Source: Mactromeris polynyma (taxonomy: Eukaryota > Mollusca > Bivalvia > Venerida > Mactridae). Taken from it: a DNA stretch of 64,000 bases. The stretch lies in the NCBI GenBank assembly GCA_032209605.1, contig JASFXZ010000114.1:186001-250000 (forward strand), written 5' to 3'. The notes under the pieces are model-generated. The model had not been told where the DNA came from. It saw nothing but the letters and a program-made list of their open reading frames with translations, and did no database searches. Of the stretch, positions 48,601-59,896 are shown in pieces. Made by a program: the position numbers and the translations under genes. Each line of letters opens with the position of its first letter. The first letter of the stretch is position 1.

Positions 48601-51100
48601 ACAAGTTACTCTATATTTCTATAGCCACAAAATTGAGGCGGACTGACAAATCGATACCGCCGAGAGCGTATTTTCAAGGGAGACAATGTCATCAATAAGC
48701 TAGCGATTTGCTGGGGATTTCTGGCAATGATTACCTATATATTATGTTATTTGTCTGTTAAAACATTGTCTGTTGATGCATATGTTACCATGACCAAAAA
48801 CGTATTTTGTATTGTATTGTTTTAATATTTTATAAGGCAGGTTTTTAAAATAAAATTTCGACAACATTTATGTGTAAAATGTATAAAATTTCAATATTGC
48901 ACACATGTCAAACAAACATGGCGAAACTTGCCAGAGGCATTCAATAAAATGTTTTAATTAATTTCAAATGAAAATTTCGAGCAACGATGTAGACTTAACG
49001 AAAAGTAACGGTCATTACACGAGAAGTTGTTTTCTTTCAGTGTTATTTTAATTGTGCTTTAGAACATTAGTTATATTACCAGATTAACTGGGCTATTTTA
49101 ATTTTATACTATATATACTGTAATACTTATAAGCATTTTTGTGATATGATTCTAATGTCATCTCTTATAACTCCACTCCACCATGGAGTGACTTGTATTT
49201 TTAAATTGCTACTATATTCTTATATTATTGTAATTAATGCATGTACAATGATGAGATGTATATAAAGATTACTCCTACATGTACTAGTATGTTGTAAATG
49301 ACCAAAGGCGATTCATTCCCGATTGCCAATAAAATTAATGTATAATTTCTGTTCAGAAAAGTGATAATTAGATTTTAATTCAATATGTGAAACTTCGTTT
49401 TCCGGTAATAGCACGGACATATAGTAGTAGTAGTCTTTTCATTTGCATCTCATCATTGCATATACACAATAACACATATGTAATGTAAAATAACATTTAA
49501 AACAGCACAATGTCATCCATACGGAATTATAAGAGATGGACCATAACATATTAACTTAACTAATTCGATTAATACATATATATATAAGTTCATGTGCAGT
49601 ATGGTACGATGTACCGGTTTGTGTATATATTATACGATATACACCAACAGTTGTCTTGATCTGATTAAGCGAAATTCAACTTCTAATAGCGTGTGTGCCC
49701 ACACAGACTCGACGCATCGTGGTAATTAAAACCAGAATCATTATCTACACGTAACCAATAGCAAATTTACAAAATTTCGTGTAGAAATGTTAATCAATAA
49801 AGAAAGTTATTCGATATTTAAAAAATGCACACTTAAAAGTTTTGTTAAGCGTATTGTGGATTTACATGTAAATGTTGACTATGTACATTGTACACTTCGT
49901 AATGAATGTTCTATTCTGTTCTGTTCTGTCGGATATTCATGTTTATATAAATGTAAGACTATACTTTGATAAATGAGTTTTATGTATATCCGTAACTTTT
50001 TATATATTCATTTTTACTGTATGTTTATGTGATATGTACACTGCTGATATTGAAATAAAGACTACTCTTTATCACTGTAAAATGAATTGTCATTTTGTAT
50101 TTCATTTTTGGAGGGAATAGTGCAATACTAAGCTATTTCGATATAAAAACTATCCATTTTCATCGACTTTACTGGCGATATCGGGGGGAGTGACCTCAAC
50201 CCATGAACGTATGAAAGCATACCGCATAAAATGTTTAGTGTGGATGCTTCATGAATAGAAGGTCATTGTCATATAAATTATAAAACTGTGGAGAGTTGAC
50301 TATTTATCGTGCAAGTTTTTCTTTGACACTTTTTAAAATACATATTGACAAACAATTGGTGGCTAAAATATATATTTTATATGCTTGAAGCCGCGGACAA
50401 ATGCCCAGTGGGGGAAAAACCAATTAAGACCGTACAGATGAATATTTTATGATAACATCTAATTATATTACGACTGCAAACAATAGTGCAGTAAGGACTC
50501 ATACTTGTGACGTGTAAATTCAATTTTCTACTGGATTGGAAATGAGACTTCGTGCTAGTCAATGGTATAAGCGTTAAAGTGTGTTAGATGTGACTACTCG
50601 TACAAAGCTCATTTTTATGGAGTTGGGTACATTTGTTTTAAATAGCTGGCTATTTTTCTGAATATATGTTCAGCACATTCTAGGATAAATCCATCGAGAG
50701 GATTATACAGACTCTTGGAAAAAGGTATGGGTTTTTTTGTATGGCTGATTTAGCGTAATTTGTTACAGGAAAGGATTTGGACAGCATTTATTCGTAAATA
50801 ATAGGTTAGTTTGAATCATTTTCTGACCAGGGCAAACACCACGTCGCCTTTATTCTACACTGACGTAAGAAGCATTTTATTAGTGTTGAGATAAACGTTT
50901 AAAGATTGAAGAGTCAATAACTTTATCATCTTACGTCTTTGTGGGAGTTTAGTCTATTTATAACAGTTCTACAGGGTAACAAATCTCGCCATCGTTAAAT
51001 GATTTAGAGCGATCATTTTCATCGTAGGATTCGTAGCCATAGCAATACATTGGTAGAGATTGCATCTATATTTATGTTGAAAACTTTGGTCAATTTGAAC
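48601..51100. other. No gene seen
   Basis: AT-rich with scattered short frames and a (TTCTG)n-type LINE tail near 49908. No domain recognised. Confidence 0.45.
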
Positions 51101-51259
51101 ATTATACTTGCAGTAGAGATTCTGCTAAAACAAATAATAAATTTGGGTAACTTCAGCTTGGTAGTCACCTATTTGCAAGTTTGGACAAAGATCCATGATG
51201 TATAATTTATTATGTAGATTGCGTTATAGTCCGTGCATAAAGTGAATGTTATAATTATA

Positions 51260-52620
51260 GATTAAATGGATTTTAAAATATGCTTCCATGATTTAGGGAT
51301 TGATTTTAGTAATATACTGTATTCTGATATCCAGTTTTGTGTGCTAATAAGTTTGTTACGAATTGTTTGTGAACTTAGATCACCGTGTTCGTCTAGCAGG
51401 TCATTAATAAAGAGTATCTAAGAGTTTATCCAGTTTGGGAATATTAAACATTTACCGTTGTTCTTGATATTTTTGTTTCCCATATTACTTCTTTGCGTAT
51501 TTCGCGGAAGATATTAATTTCTGCACAATTTGTGTTTTTTAACTGTAACCATATGTTTACAACTTCTTCATAGAATGTTGGTATTTTTAGATCTAATAGT
51601 TTTTTACAATTTAGATTCATGTAAAATAACAGGAAATTGTTACCGTATTGTTTAAAGTATAAATTTGGTATCATTTTCCACTTAGCCGTATTGTTATTAC
51701 CACACATAGCTTGTACCCATTTTATTTTCAACGACTTTATATATGACTCAATATCTAGCATTTCTAGTCCTCCTTATCGTTTATCGCCGATCAATGTCTT
51801 TCTTTTAATTTTGTCTCTTTTACCGTTCCATAGAAAGTTGTAGAACATGGTCTCAATCTGTTTTATTACCTTATTTGGAACTAACAAGGAGTGAAAAAGA
51901 TAGGTAAATTTTGGTAGTAGAAGTGATTTTATGACTTGTATTTTTCCGAAGTATGTAAGATTTCTTTTTTTCCAGTTGTGAATAGATGTCTTACAAGATT
52001 CAATTTTATCATTTCAGTTTAATTTGTTACATTCAGTTTGGTTTGTTCCAAAGAAAACTCCTAATGCCTTTATTGGTTTATTTAGCCACTGTATGCCACC
52101 AGGGGAACGTTGCCAATTTTTAAGAGATCCTATCCAGAAACCATCTGTTTTGGTTTTGTTTAATTGTAATCCTGATAAGTTTCCGAAGTTTTCAATCATG
52201 TTTAAAACACAATTGACTTCTTGTCCTGATTGAACAAATAACGTCGTATCGTCAGCTAACTGAGAAAGTTTTATACTGTCTACATTAGTTATTTGTATAC
52301 CTTTAATATCATCCGAATTTCGTATAATAATTGCCATTATTTCAACAATTATTATGAAAATTAATGCGGATATTGGACATCCTTGATGTATTCCACGGTG
52401 TGGATTAAAGCATTGCGATCTCCAGCCATTATTAAAAATACATGTTTTAATATTTGAATACATTGTTCTTATCCATTTTATGAACATATCATTAAAGCCA
52501 AAATGTTTCAGTGCGCTGAACATTAAGTTCCATTCAACCGTATCAGAGGCTTTTCTAAAGTCTAAAAATAGGATTGCGCCTTCAATTTGCAACTTTTCCG
52601 CGTAATCTATGATGTCTTGT
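51260..52620 (-). pseudogene. Older L1/Tx1-type LINE ORF2, downstream part (RT palm to C-terminal)
   Basis: On the minus strand: IIDYAEKLQIEGAILFLDF, HQGCPISALIFIIIVE, the RT catalytic motif LADDTTLF, then LKNWQRSPGGIQWLNKPIKA, GKIQVIKSLLLPKFTYLFHS and ESYIKSLKIKWVQAMC, tailing to about LLKSIPKSWKHIL. Two in-frame stops (a TGA where Trp is usual and a TAA) and later breaks show it is dead. FADD/ADD motif context and the GKIQVIK block fit L1/Tx1-type elements. Interrupted upstream by the LINE at 52621. Confidence 0.85.
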
Positions 52621-52975
52621 AGTGTTGGTCAGTGTAAGGACGTAAATTTTGCTGTGTTTAAACTTGGACCATATATGATTAAATAAACTTTAATTTTACT
52701 GAAAGTTATACCAAGAGAAAGTGTTTTAAATGGACATTATAATGGAACTTTCAATGCAAGGTAATACATTTGTGAATTTGTACAATTTAGTGAAATATAC
52801 TTTGTGTTAAACCTATCTACCTGTGTGCAACGGACCATCACAATAGCCTATAGAGATAATCTGAGCTATACAATACACAGTGTACTAACTTTACACTGGA
52901 CACCACCGATTCACATGATAACTGTTTACATAAGTGTCACAATTACATGTATAGAGTGGTCTAAAAGATTTAAAC

Positions 52976-53941
52976 ATGTGGGACACAGTGACATCCTGTC
53001 AACTTCATCCATCTCGTGTTACATATGAAAACCAATATGAAACATACAACAGGAGAATACTATTGTTGTCATCAGATGTCGAATTAAATCCAGGACCAAC
53101 GGAGGACACACAGCTTATACTGCAGGCTATTGATGACATGAAATCTGCTATCGGCCAAGTCAGATTTGAACTGAATCAAATACAGTCAGAATTTGTTATT
53201 GTCAAATCTCATCTAAATAGTGTATCAAGTGGTATGAATTCAATGAGGCACGACATGAACTCTCTACAGACAAACCAAGAAAGCCTTGGTAACAGGATAC
53301 ATAGTCTTGAAGAAAATGTTGGTCGATTGAATAACACCACTGATGACTTCTATGAAGAAATATCAGGATTGTCAATTAATGATGAAAATAATTCTGATCG
53401 CCTTAAAGATATTGAAGATCAAATTAGTATAATGGAATCTACTAGATTGAAACCATACATGCGCATTTTTGGTTTTGAAGAATGTGAAACTGACAATGAT
53501 AGCTTGAAATCGAGGGTTGATGAGAAGGTATTAGGTGTTGCTAAAGAGACTGAAGGTTTTGATGAAAATACTCTAATGGAAGCCAGGCGAGTGGGTGAAT
53601 ACAATGAAGAGTCACCAAGAATGGTCCTTGTAAAATTCAGAAATACAGAGGATAAATATAAAATATTTCGATACAGAGACCAACTGCGTGAAAACAACAT
53701 TCGTATTGCCAATGATATATCTTATAGGCAGAGGCAACAACTGAAACAATTAAACAAAAGGGGTTATAATGGCTACTTCAAAGGAAATAAACTTATCTCA
53801 TATCCCCAAAAGAAACTTGACAAAATTGAAAGTCGTGTATTTAAACATGGATCAAGAAAGCATGACAGGTACAGGGATGAAAATCAACATGAACCTGCTA
53901 CAACTAGTACTGAAATGGACCACTCATCCAACATTGACTAG
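52976..53941 (+). CDS. LINE ORF1 protein with 2A-like motif, coiled coil and RRM-like domain (321 aa)
   Basis: Starts at ATG 52976. Residues 34-41 read DVELNPGP, matching the 2A consensus D-x-E-x-N-P-G-P, preceded by RRILLLSS. In 2A the ribosome skips the Gly-Pro bond, which would release a 40-residue leader. Residues about 50-150 form a heptad-rich coiled coil (for example IHSLEENVGRLNN). Residues about 155-265 (IFGFEECE, EARRVGEYNEESPRMVLVKF, NNIRIANDISYRQRQQLKQL) resemble the RRM and C-terminal domain of L1-type ORF1 nucleic-acid chaperones. The tail is Lys/Arg/His rich. The presumed role is binding the element's RNA. Ends TAG. Confidence 0.9.
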   Translation: MWDTVTSCQLHPSRVTYENQYETYNRRILLLSSDVELNPGPTEDTQLILQAIDDMKSAIGQVRFELNQIQSEFVIVKSHLNSVSSGMNSMRHDMNSLQTNQESLGNRIHSLEENVGRLNNTTDDFYEEISGLSINDENNSDRLKDIEDQISIMESTRLKPYMRIFGFEECETDNDSLKSRVDEKVLGVAKETEGFDENTLMEARRVGEYNEESPRMVLVKFRNTEDKYKIFRYRDQLRENNIRIANDISYRQRQQLKQLNKRGYNGYFKGNKLISYPQKKLDKIESRVFKHGSRKHDRYRDENQHEPATTSTEMDHSSNID

Positions 53942-56900
53942 GAAAATGGTCAAAGTCCACCACACTCGAATAACTTACGTTTTTTATCATGGAATATTGA
54001 AGGTCTAAAGTCGAAATCTACTTCAAACGATCTGATAGAGACACTAACAGACTATGATGTAATAAGTTTGCAAGAAACATGGGATATTGATAGTGATTAC
54101 CTACAAAACACATTTAATAGTTATACCATATATAGTTGTAATGCTAAAGCTTCTAAAGTAGGCGGGAGACCATTAGGTGGTGTAACTGTTCTCATAAGAA
54201 GTTCACTGGACCATCTTGTAAGAAAAGTGTGTGATGAATTCAGCTTTGGAGTGATTCTGTCTATTGACAGAAACCTGTTGAAAACAGAAAGAGATGTAAC
54301 TTTCATATCGATATACTTCCCTCCTGATAATTCACCATTCTATCATGAAAATAATTTAAAAGGGATTGATACTATTACAGAAACGTTAGTAAGTAATAAC
54401 CTAATGGATAATGAAATACTACTGTGTGGAGACTTTAACGCACGTACTGGTACTGAAGACGATTTTCTAGAATCTAATAATTTTATACCTGAACTAAGAG
54501 AATTTGATGATATACTAGATGGAGATATTGGTGTACCACGAACGTCACCAGACAACATCGTTAACAAAAATGGTCGTGATCTTCTCTTGTTATGTAAGAC
54601 GTTTGGTTGCTATATTCTAAATGGTCGTTATGGTCCGGGTTGCTTTACATTTATAAATCAAAATGGAAAAAGTGTAATTGATTACTTCATCGCTACCAGA
54701 GGCATTATCAGTATAACAAATTCTTGTCAAGTTTTATCCTGGACTGAAAGCACACACCTTCCACTAGAATTATGCCTAGGAAACATGACATATATGCTTG
54801 ATTCTTCGTCCAATAACAACAATCAGACGTCATTTTCTACATCCTATGTAATCAACAATGAAAATAGTAGCTCATATGTAAATTCATTGTCTGATAATTT
54901 ATTAGCAGGGAGTTTAAATGATATATCTAAAATGATTGAGGATAAAACAACTTCTGTAGACATAATCATATGTGAAATAGAGAAAGTGATACTGAAAAGC
55001 GCGGAGCAATTTAAGAAAATCAAATCCAGTAATAGAAATCATTCAAGGAAAGGTTGGTTTGATAGCGAGTGTAAGCGAGCAAAACAAGCGTCGAAGTCAG
55101 CATTGAAACAGTTTAGAAGAAATCGCAGTGATAGTAACCTGCAGCATTATCTACAGCTTAAGCACAATTACAAATCAATTTGTAAATGTAAGCGTATACA
55201 GTATGATAAAAATCGAGTGAACAAATTAGAATCATCTGTGAATAATTCAAAATTATTTTGGCAAGAAGTCAAAACCATTCTTGGAAAACAAACTTCTAGT
55301 ACCCCAAATATATCCCTTGATGCTTGGTATGAACACTTTAGTAACGTTTTTGCCTGTGATAATCAGGATGATGGCGATCCAGTACATGATAATATGCATG
55401 CACCAATATTTGACGAAGCAGAATTTGATGAGATAGAACAATTAATTTTTAACTCTCCAATCACAGAGCAAGAAATATCTGACTCTATAAAAAATGTTGA
55501 TGTTAATAAGTCTTCAGCGGGAGATATTTTACCACAACATATTTTGTATGGTTTAACTCAGTTATTGTCTATTTTGTGCAAGCTATTTAACAGACTATTT
55601 GTATCAGGCGAATTCCCAAGTTGTTGGACTGAGTGTATTGTTGTTCCCTTACACAAAAAAGGAAATAGAAATGTACCTAACAATTATAGAGGTATATCAT
55701 TATTGGATAGTGTTAGTAAAATATATATCTCAATATTAACAAAAAGACTGACTTTTTATGTAGATGCATATAACGTTGTAACAGAATGTCAAGCAGGATT
55801 TAGATCCGGCTATTCCACCATAGATAATGCCTATGTTTTATACTCTATTGTAAGCAAGTATTTAAATAAGAAAGGTCAACCTATCTATGTCGCATTTGTC
55901 GACTTCCAGAAGGCTTTCGATTCTGTTAATCGAAGTACATTGTTTGAAGTTTTGCAAAGGGATGGTATTAAAGGGAATTTGTTCAAAGCGATTAAATCCA
56001 TCTATAATGAAGTTAAGGGGCATGTTAGAACAAAGTTAGGAAATACAGATACTTTTCAATGTCCAATTGGACTACGTCAAGGGTGCAATCTAAGTCCAAT
56101 ATTGTTTTCACTGTTCATCAATGAGCTATATGTATTGCTTTGTAATAATGACATTCGTGGTATTCAGCTTTTTCCTGATATTGTTGAGATATTTCTATTA
56201 ATGTTTGCTGATGATATAGCACTTATAGCAGACACCATTGTTGGATTACAAAGGCAATTAAATATATTAAGTACTTTCTGTAACACCTATAAACTTACTG
56301 TAAATATTAATAAAACTAAAATTGTTGTGTTCAAGAAAGGTGGTCGTTTAGCAGCTCGCGAGAGGTGGCACTACAATAATATGGCCATAGATGTAGTCAA
56401 TAGTTTTACCTATGTAGGTGTATTATTTACGAATAGGATGTCACTTTATAGAATGTCAGAAGCTATGTCAATCAAGGCAAAAACAGTGCTTATGCATATA
56501 CTGAATTGTTTTAGTAAATCGTCTTGTTGTCCGTATAAAACTTTTTTCAAGTTGTTTGATGCGAAAGTTGGTTCAATACTATTATATGGTTCCGAATTGT
56601 GGGGTTTACAAAATATTAATAGTCTTGAGAATGTACAAGTTTATGCATGTAAACGTTTTTTGAAAGTTAACAAACATTCATGTAATGATGCTATTTTAGG
56701 GGATCTGGGTAGGCTACCCATGTATGTATATACTTATAAGCGTTGCATTAAATACTGGATGAGACTTTTGTGTATGCCACGTAAACGTTATATACGTTTG
56801 TGTTATGATATGCTTGTGCACCTTGATAACATCGGTCAAACAAACTGGGTAACTTATGTAAAAAATAATTTGTTTGTAAACGGGTTCGGGTATATTTGGG

Positions 56901-57403
56901 AAAATCAGTATGTTGAAAATCCTGAGGCATTTTTGAAACAATATATTCAACGATTAACTGATCAGTACAAACAATCATGGGCTGCCAGATGCCTTGAAAA
57001 CAGCAAATTGTATCACTATGCACATTTTAAAACTGATTATAAAATGGAATCATACATTCTATACATTGACATTAATAAATTTAGATATTGTTTAGCTTCA
57101 TTTAGAAGTTCATCTCACTCCTTGATGATTGAACAAGGTAGACATTCTGGTGTTCCCAGAGAATATAGAACATGTATTTATTGTGAAGGTTGTGTTGAGG
57201 ATGAATTTCACTTTGTTATATGCTGTCCTCTGTATGCTGAATTAAGATCTCAATACATTCCTAAGCATTACTTGGAACACCCTAGTGTTCAAGCATTTTA
57301 CAACCTGATGTCATGTTCAAATAAATATGTTGTCCGTAATATTGCTATGTATATTTATCATGCTCTTAGATTACGAGATGATTTTATGTCAAGATTTGTT
57401 TGA
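53942..57403 (+). CDS. LINE ORF2: apurinic-type endonuclease and reverse transcriptase (about 1153 codons)
   Basis: Opens directly after the ORF1 TAG in the same frame, without an ATG near its start; the endonuclease begins at once with LRFLSWNIEGLKSK. Numbering from 53942: N18 in WNIEG, E45 in LQETW, GDFNA 163-167, VIDYF near 247, and ESTHLPL near 270, where SDH is usual. The reverse transcriptase spans about 555-835 with PLHKKGNRNVPNNYRGISLL, AFVDFQKAFDSVN, GLRQGCNLSPILFSLFINEL and the catalytic FADD (755-758). A C-terminal Cys/His region (CIYCEGCVEDEFHFVICC) follows. Function: nick the target and copy the RNA at the nick. No other stops or frameshifts. Confidence 0.93.
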   Translation, partial: ENGQSPPHSNNLRFLSWNIEGLKSKSTSNDLIETLTDYDVISLQETWDIDSDYLQNTFNSYTIYSCNAKASKVGGRPLGGVTVLIRSSLDHLVRKVCDEFSFGVILSIDRNLLKTERDVTFISIYFPPDNSPFYHENNLKGIDTITETLVSNNLMDNEILLCGDFNARTGTEDDFLESNNFIPELREFDDILDGDIGVPRTSPDNIVNKNGRDLLLLCKTFGCYILNGRYGPGCFTFINQNGKSVIDYFIATRGIISITNSCQVLSWTESTHLPLELCLGNMTYMLDSSSNNNNQTSFSTSYVINNENSSSYVNSLSDNLLAGSLNDISKMIEDKTTSVDIIICEIEKVILKSAEQFKKIKSSNRNHSRKGWFDSECKRAKQASKSALKQFRRNRSDSNLQHYLQLKHNYKSICKCKRIQYDKNRVNKLESSVNNSKLFWQEVKTILGKQTSSTPNISLDAWYEHFSNVFACDNQDDGDPVHDNMHAPIFDEAEFDEIEQLIFNSPITEQEISDSIKNVDVNKSSAGDILPQHILYGLTQLLSILCKLFNRLFVSGEFPSCWTECIVVPLHKKGNRNVPNNYRGISLLDSVSKIYISILTKRLTFYVDAYNVVTECQAGFRSGYSTIDNAYVLYSIVSKYLNKKGQPIYVAFVDFQKAFDSVNRSTLFEVLQRDGIKGNLFKAIKSIYNEVKGHVRTKLGNTDTFQCPIGLRQGCNLSPILFSLFINELYVLLCNNDIRGIQLFPDIVEIFLLMFADDIALIADTIVGLQRQLNILSTFCNTYKLTVNINKTKIVVFKKGGRLAARERWHYNNMAIDVVNSFTYVGVLFTNRMSLYRMSEAMSIKAKTVLMHILNCFSKSSCCPYKTFFKLFDAKVGSILLYGSELWGLQNINSLENVQVYACKRFLKVNKHSCNDAILGDLGRLPMYVYTYKRCIKYWMRLLCMPRKRYIRLCYDMLVHLDNIGQTNWVTYVKNNLFVNGFGYIWENQYVENPEAFLKQYIQRLTDQYKQSWAARCLENSKLYHYAHFKTDYKMESYILYIDINKFRYCLASFRSSSHSLMIEQGRHSGVPREYRTCIYCEGCVEDEFHFVICCPLYAELRSQYIPKHYLEHPSVQAFYNLMSCSNKYVVRNIAMYIYHALRLRDDFMSRFV

Positions 57404-57601
57404 CTGTATATATTAACTTATAGGGTTATGTCTATGTCATTCTACAAATATGTTGTTTTTACGTTATAATGCCTCCAGTTTTGGAACCTTACGTATGTAT
57501 TGCATATATTACAATGACCTAACTACGCTGTGTAATATATCTATTGTATCATCTTGTGTGTGGGCCGGTGGCCTTATATATTTCACAATAAATATATATA
57601 C

Positions 57602-57775
57602 TGTCTTTGCCGAATGTTATTTCCACTAAATCTATTTTTAATATAGCCTTGTTGATCGGTATTAACTATTTTGTGGATTACTTTTTGTATTCTGTTGGAT
57701 AGAACTTTTGCTGCATTTTTTTTATCATTATTTAGTAAAGTTCTTGGTCTCCACGGATAGAAAGTATATACGTTG
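57602..57775 (-). pseudogene. Older L1/Tx1-type LINE ORF2, upstream part
   Basis: On the minus strand: PWRPRTLLNNDKKNAAKVLS then IQKVIHKIVNTDQQGYIKNR and GNNIRQR. This is the RT segment that normally directly precedes the DIIDYAEK block found at 52617. The fragment is truncated at about 57775. Confidence 0.85.
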
Positions 57776-58740
57776 AAAAACTTTAACTGCTATTCATGGG
57801 CAAATATTCATTTTTGAACAATCGCTCAGATCTAGATTTAAAACATGAACAATACTCATTTTGTATATTTGAATTTCAGATCAAGAGATGACGACAAACA
57901 ACTGATTGCGTTTAAAGTCTTTGACTTCTTAGGTGACATTTATCGATCAAACAATGTACGGCTATCGACAATTGAAGGATATTTTCAAAAAAAATAAGTG
58001 GACGTTACTTATAGTGATATGGACATGGGGTAACGATCACTTTGTCTTTTTTTCCATTTCTGCTTATGTAAGAAAGCTGTCCCAAACTATGCAATAACTT
58101 TAAATTCTAGTTAAATAAACTGACATAGGTCCTACATGGTGGCGTACGAATTAATAGATAATTCCCATATTTACCATATTTATCTCCCTTGTTCTGAATA
58201 GTCAGCCAAAGTTCCTTCAAGTTTATAGGGAATAAGATGGAAACGATTATAAAATAATCAGATGTAAAAAATAACTTATTAATTATTCTCATGTGGCAGA
58301 TGGCTCAGAAAGTTGTCACATGCAAATTATTTTTATATTTTCTCAATAATCACATATTTGGAAATTACTCCTTTAAGGGCTTATCAGTTTTGCCTATCAA
58401 AATGGCTGATGATTAAGAACAATGAAGGTAAATAGTGTGGATGTGGGAACCATCTACATGTATATACCGTTGCATATAATTATTACATTAAACCCGAAAA
58501 TTTACCATCCCTGATATCGTACAGTTTAATATTTTATATAATATCTAATATGAGTGCTGCTGTGGGATTTACAACCTCTTCTGTTGGTGACGTCATTTTA
58601 AGAAGGCGCAACATGCGGGTACTCTGCGCCTTTCTCTAAAGAGTCTACCTCATCGGCAACCAATACACATCAAATTTTGGGGTCGAAACGACGGAATTTT
58701 CAGCCATCTTGTACGGCAAGTGTAGACTACTCTGGATACC
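57776..58740. other. No gene seen
   Basis: AT-rich. A 45-base block at 58553-58597 (GGGATTTACAACCTCTTCTG and flanks) matches 7606-7649 in inverse. Confidence 0.45.
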
Positions 58741-58744
58741 CTTC

Positions 58745-59040
58745 CCAATTTAAAAGTGTTTTTTTTACCAAAACTCGCTTAAAGTTGTTTATGGATTTTT
58801 ACTAAAAAGTGAGTATTTTCTGGGTTTTTAGACAACAATGTGGGTTTTAAGCGAGTCTTTTTGGAAATTAGTGAGTTTAAGGTTGGTTCAAGTGGGTTTT
58901 TTACTCGCTTCTCTGGAAAAAGTAGGTTTTTATGCCTAAAAACTCGCTTTTGCTCACTTTAAGCGAATAAAAAACCAACTTCTGGAGAAGTGTGTTAAAA
59001 ACCCCACATTAACTCAGAAAAAAGTTGGTTGAAGTCACCA
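58745..59040. repeat. Self-complementary region built from ACTCGCTTAAAG blocks
   Basis: AACTCGCTTAAAG, TTTTAAGCGAGT, TACTCGCTT and AACTCGCTTTTGC alternate in both orientations, as do GAGTAT/TTTTTACC blocks. Probably a foldback element; ends not resolved. Confidence 0.5.
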
Positions 59041-59485
59041 CGTGATACTCCCAGGTGAGTATGATGATCAAGAGTTTGCATGTTGTTAACATGTTTAGTA
59101 TTAGCGTGAATGCTCGGCTGTAACGCTTGGAAGTAGGACACATTTTACCATAAATGTCTTACCAAGCGTTGTATTCTCGGCTATAGTGACCGCAATATTT
59201 AGAATATGTCGGAGCAATGCAAATGTTTCAATAGTTATTATTTGCTAAAGAGACCATATTTCCTATTGCAGTAATCGTGAGCTTACATTTACACTACTAC
59301 CAAAAACGGAAATCACACGGTAAGTAACAAAGTTGTTACCATAACTACAGCCTTTTATCCAAAGTTTAAACTCAATTTCGCCAAATTCTATCGTTTTCAA
59401 CTAAGGTCATGAACGCCAAAGAAATCAAAAAAATCAGCATAGTTCTTAAGGAAATCGAAATGTGTTCAAAGTGATATATACACGT

Positions 59486-59896
59486 ATGAAACGCCAAATC
59501 TACATAAACTCAAATATTTGATGAATAACTAGAGATCTCTTCAAGTTATTAGAGACCTCTTCAAATGATTAGAGAGATTGGAAGAGCTCTTATATTGAAT
59601 TGAAGTGCTCTTCTATTGATTTGAAGAGCTCTTATATTGATTTGAAGAACCATTCTATTGATTTGAAGAGCTCTTCTATTAATTTGAAGAGCTCTTCTAT
59701 TAATTTTAAGAGCTCTTCTATTGAGTTGAAGAGCTCTTCTATTGATTTTAAGAGCTCTCTAATTGTTTGTTGCTATCACTATATAATTATTTCTAGCAAC
59801 AATTCCTTTGTTGATCTCACCAATTGAATAAGAGAGCTCTTCAAATAATTAGAGAGCTCTTCAAATCTTTGAGTTCATGTAGATTTGGCGTTCCAT
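59486..59896. mobile_element. Palindromic element with 21-bp GAAGAGCTCTTC repeats
   Basis: Ends GAAACGCCAAATCTACATAA and, in inverse, GGAACGCCAAATCTACATGA. Inside, a 21-base unit (GAAGAGCTCTTCTATTGATTT) recurs about eight times, each carrying the 12-base palindrome GAAGAGCTCTTC or a variant. A frame reading KSSSIDL repeats is a by-product. Confidence 0.85.

Larger units (their letters stand above)
52621..57601 (+). mobile_element. Nearly intact APE-type non-LTR retrotransposon (CR1/L2-like), 4981 bp
   Basis: 5' untranslated part 52621-52975, ORF1 52976-53941, ORF2 53942-57403, 3' part 57404-57601 with a GGGCCGGTGGCC hairpin, AATAAA and a TATATATA end. Flanked by TGT on both sides (52618-52620, 57602-57604), where the older LINE's frame resumes. 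The long open ORFs imply recent activity. I place it near CR1/L2 from the layout and C-terminal Cys/His region; a tree would be needed for the clade. Confidence 0.93.

Noticed and set aside
53419..53712. A minus-strand protein opposite ORF1
   Set aside because: It is the shadow of the ORF1 coding sequence.
59600..59827. A protein with KSSSIDL repeats
   Set aside because: It is the translation of the 21-bp palindromic tandem repeat.
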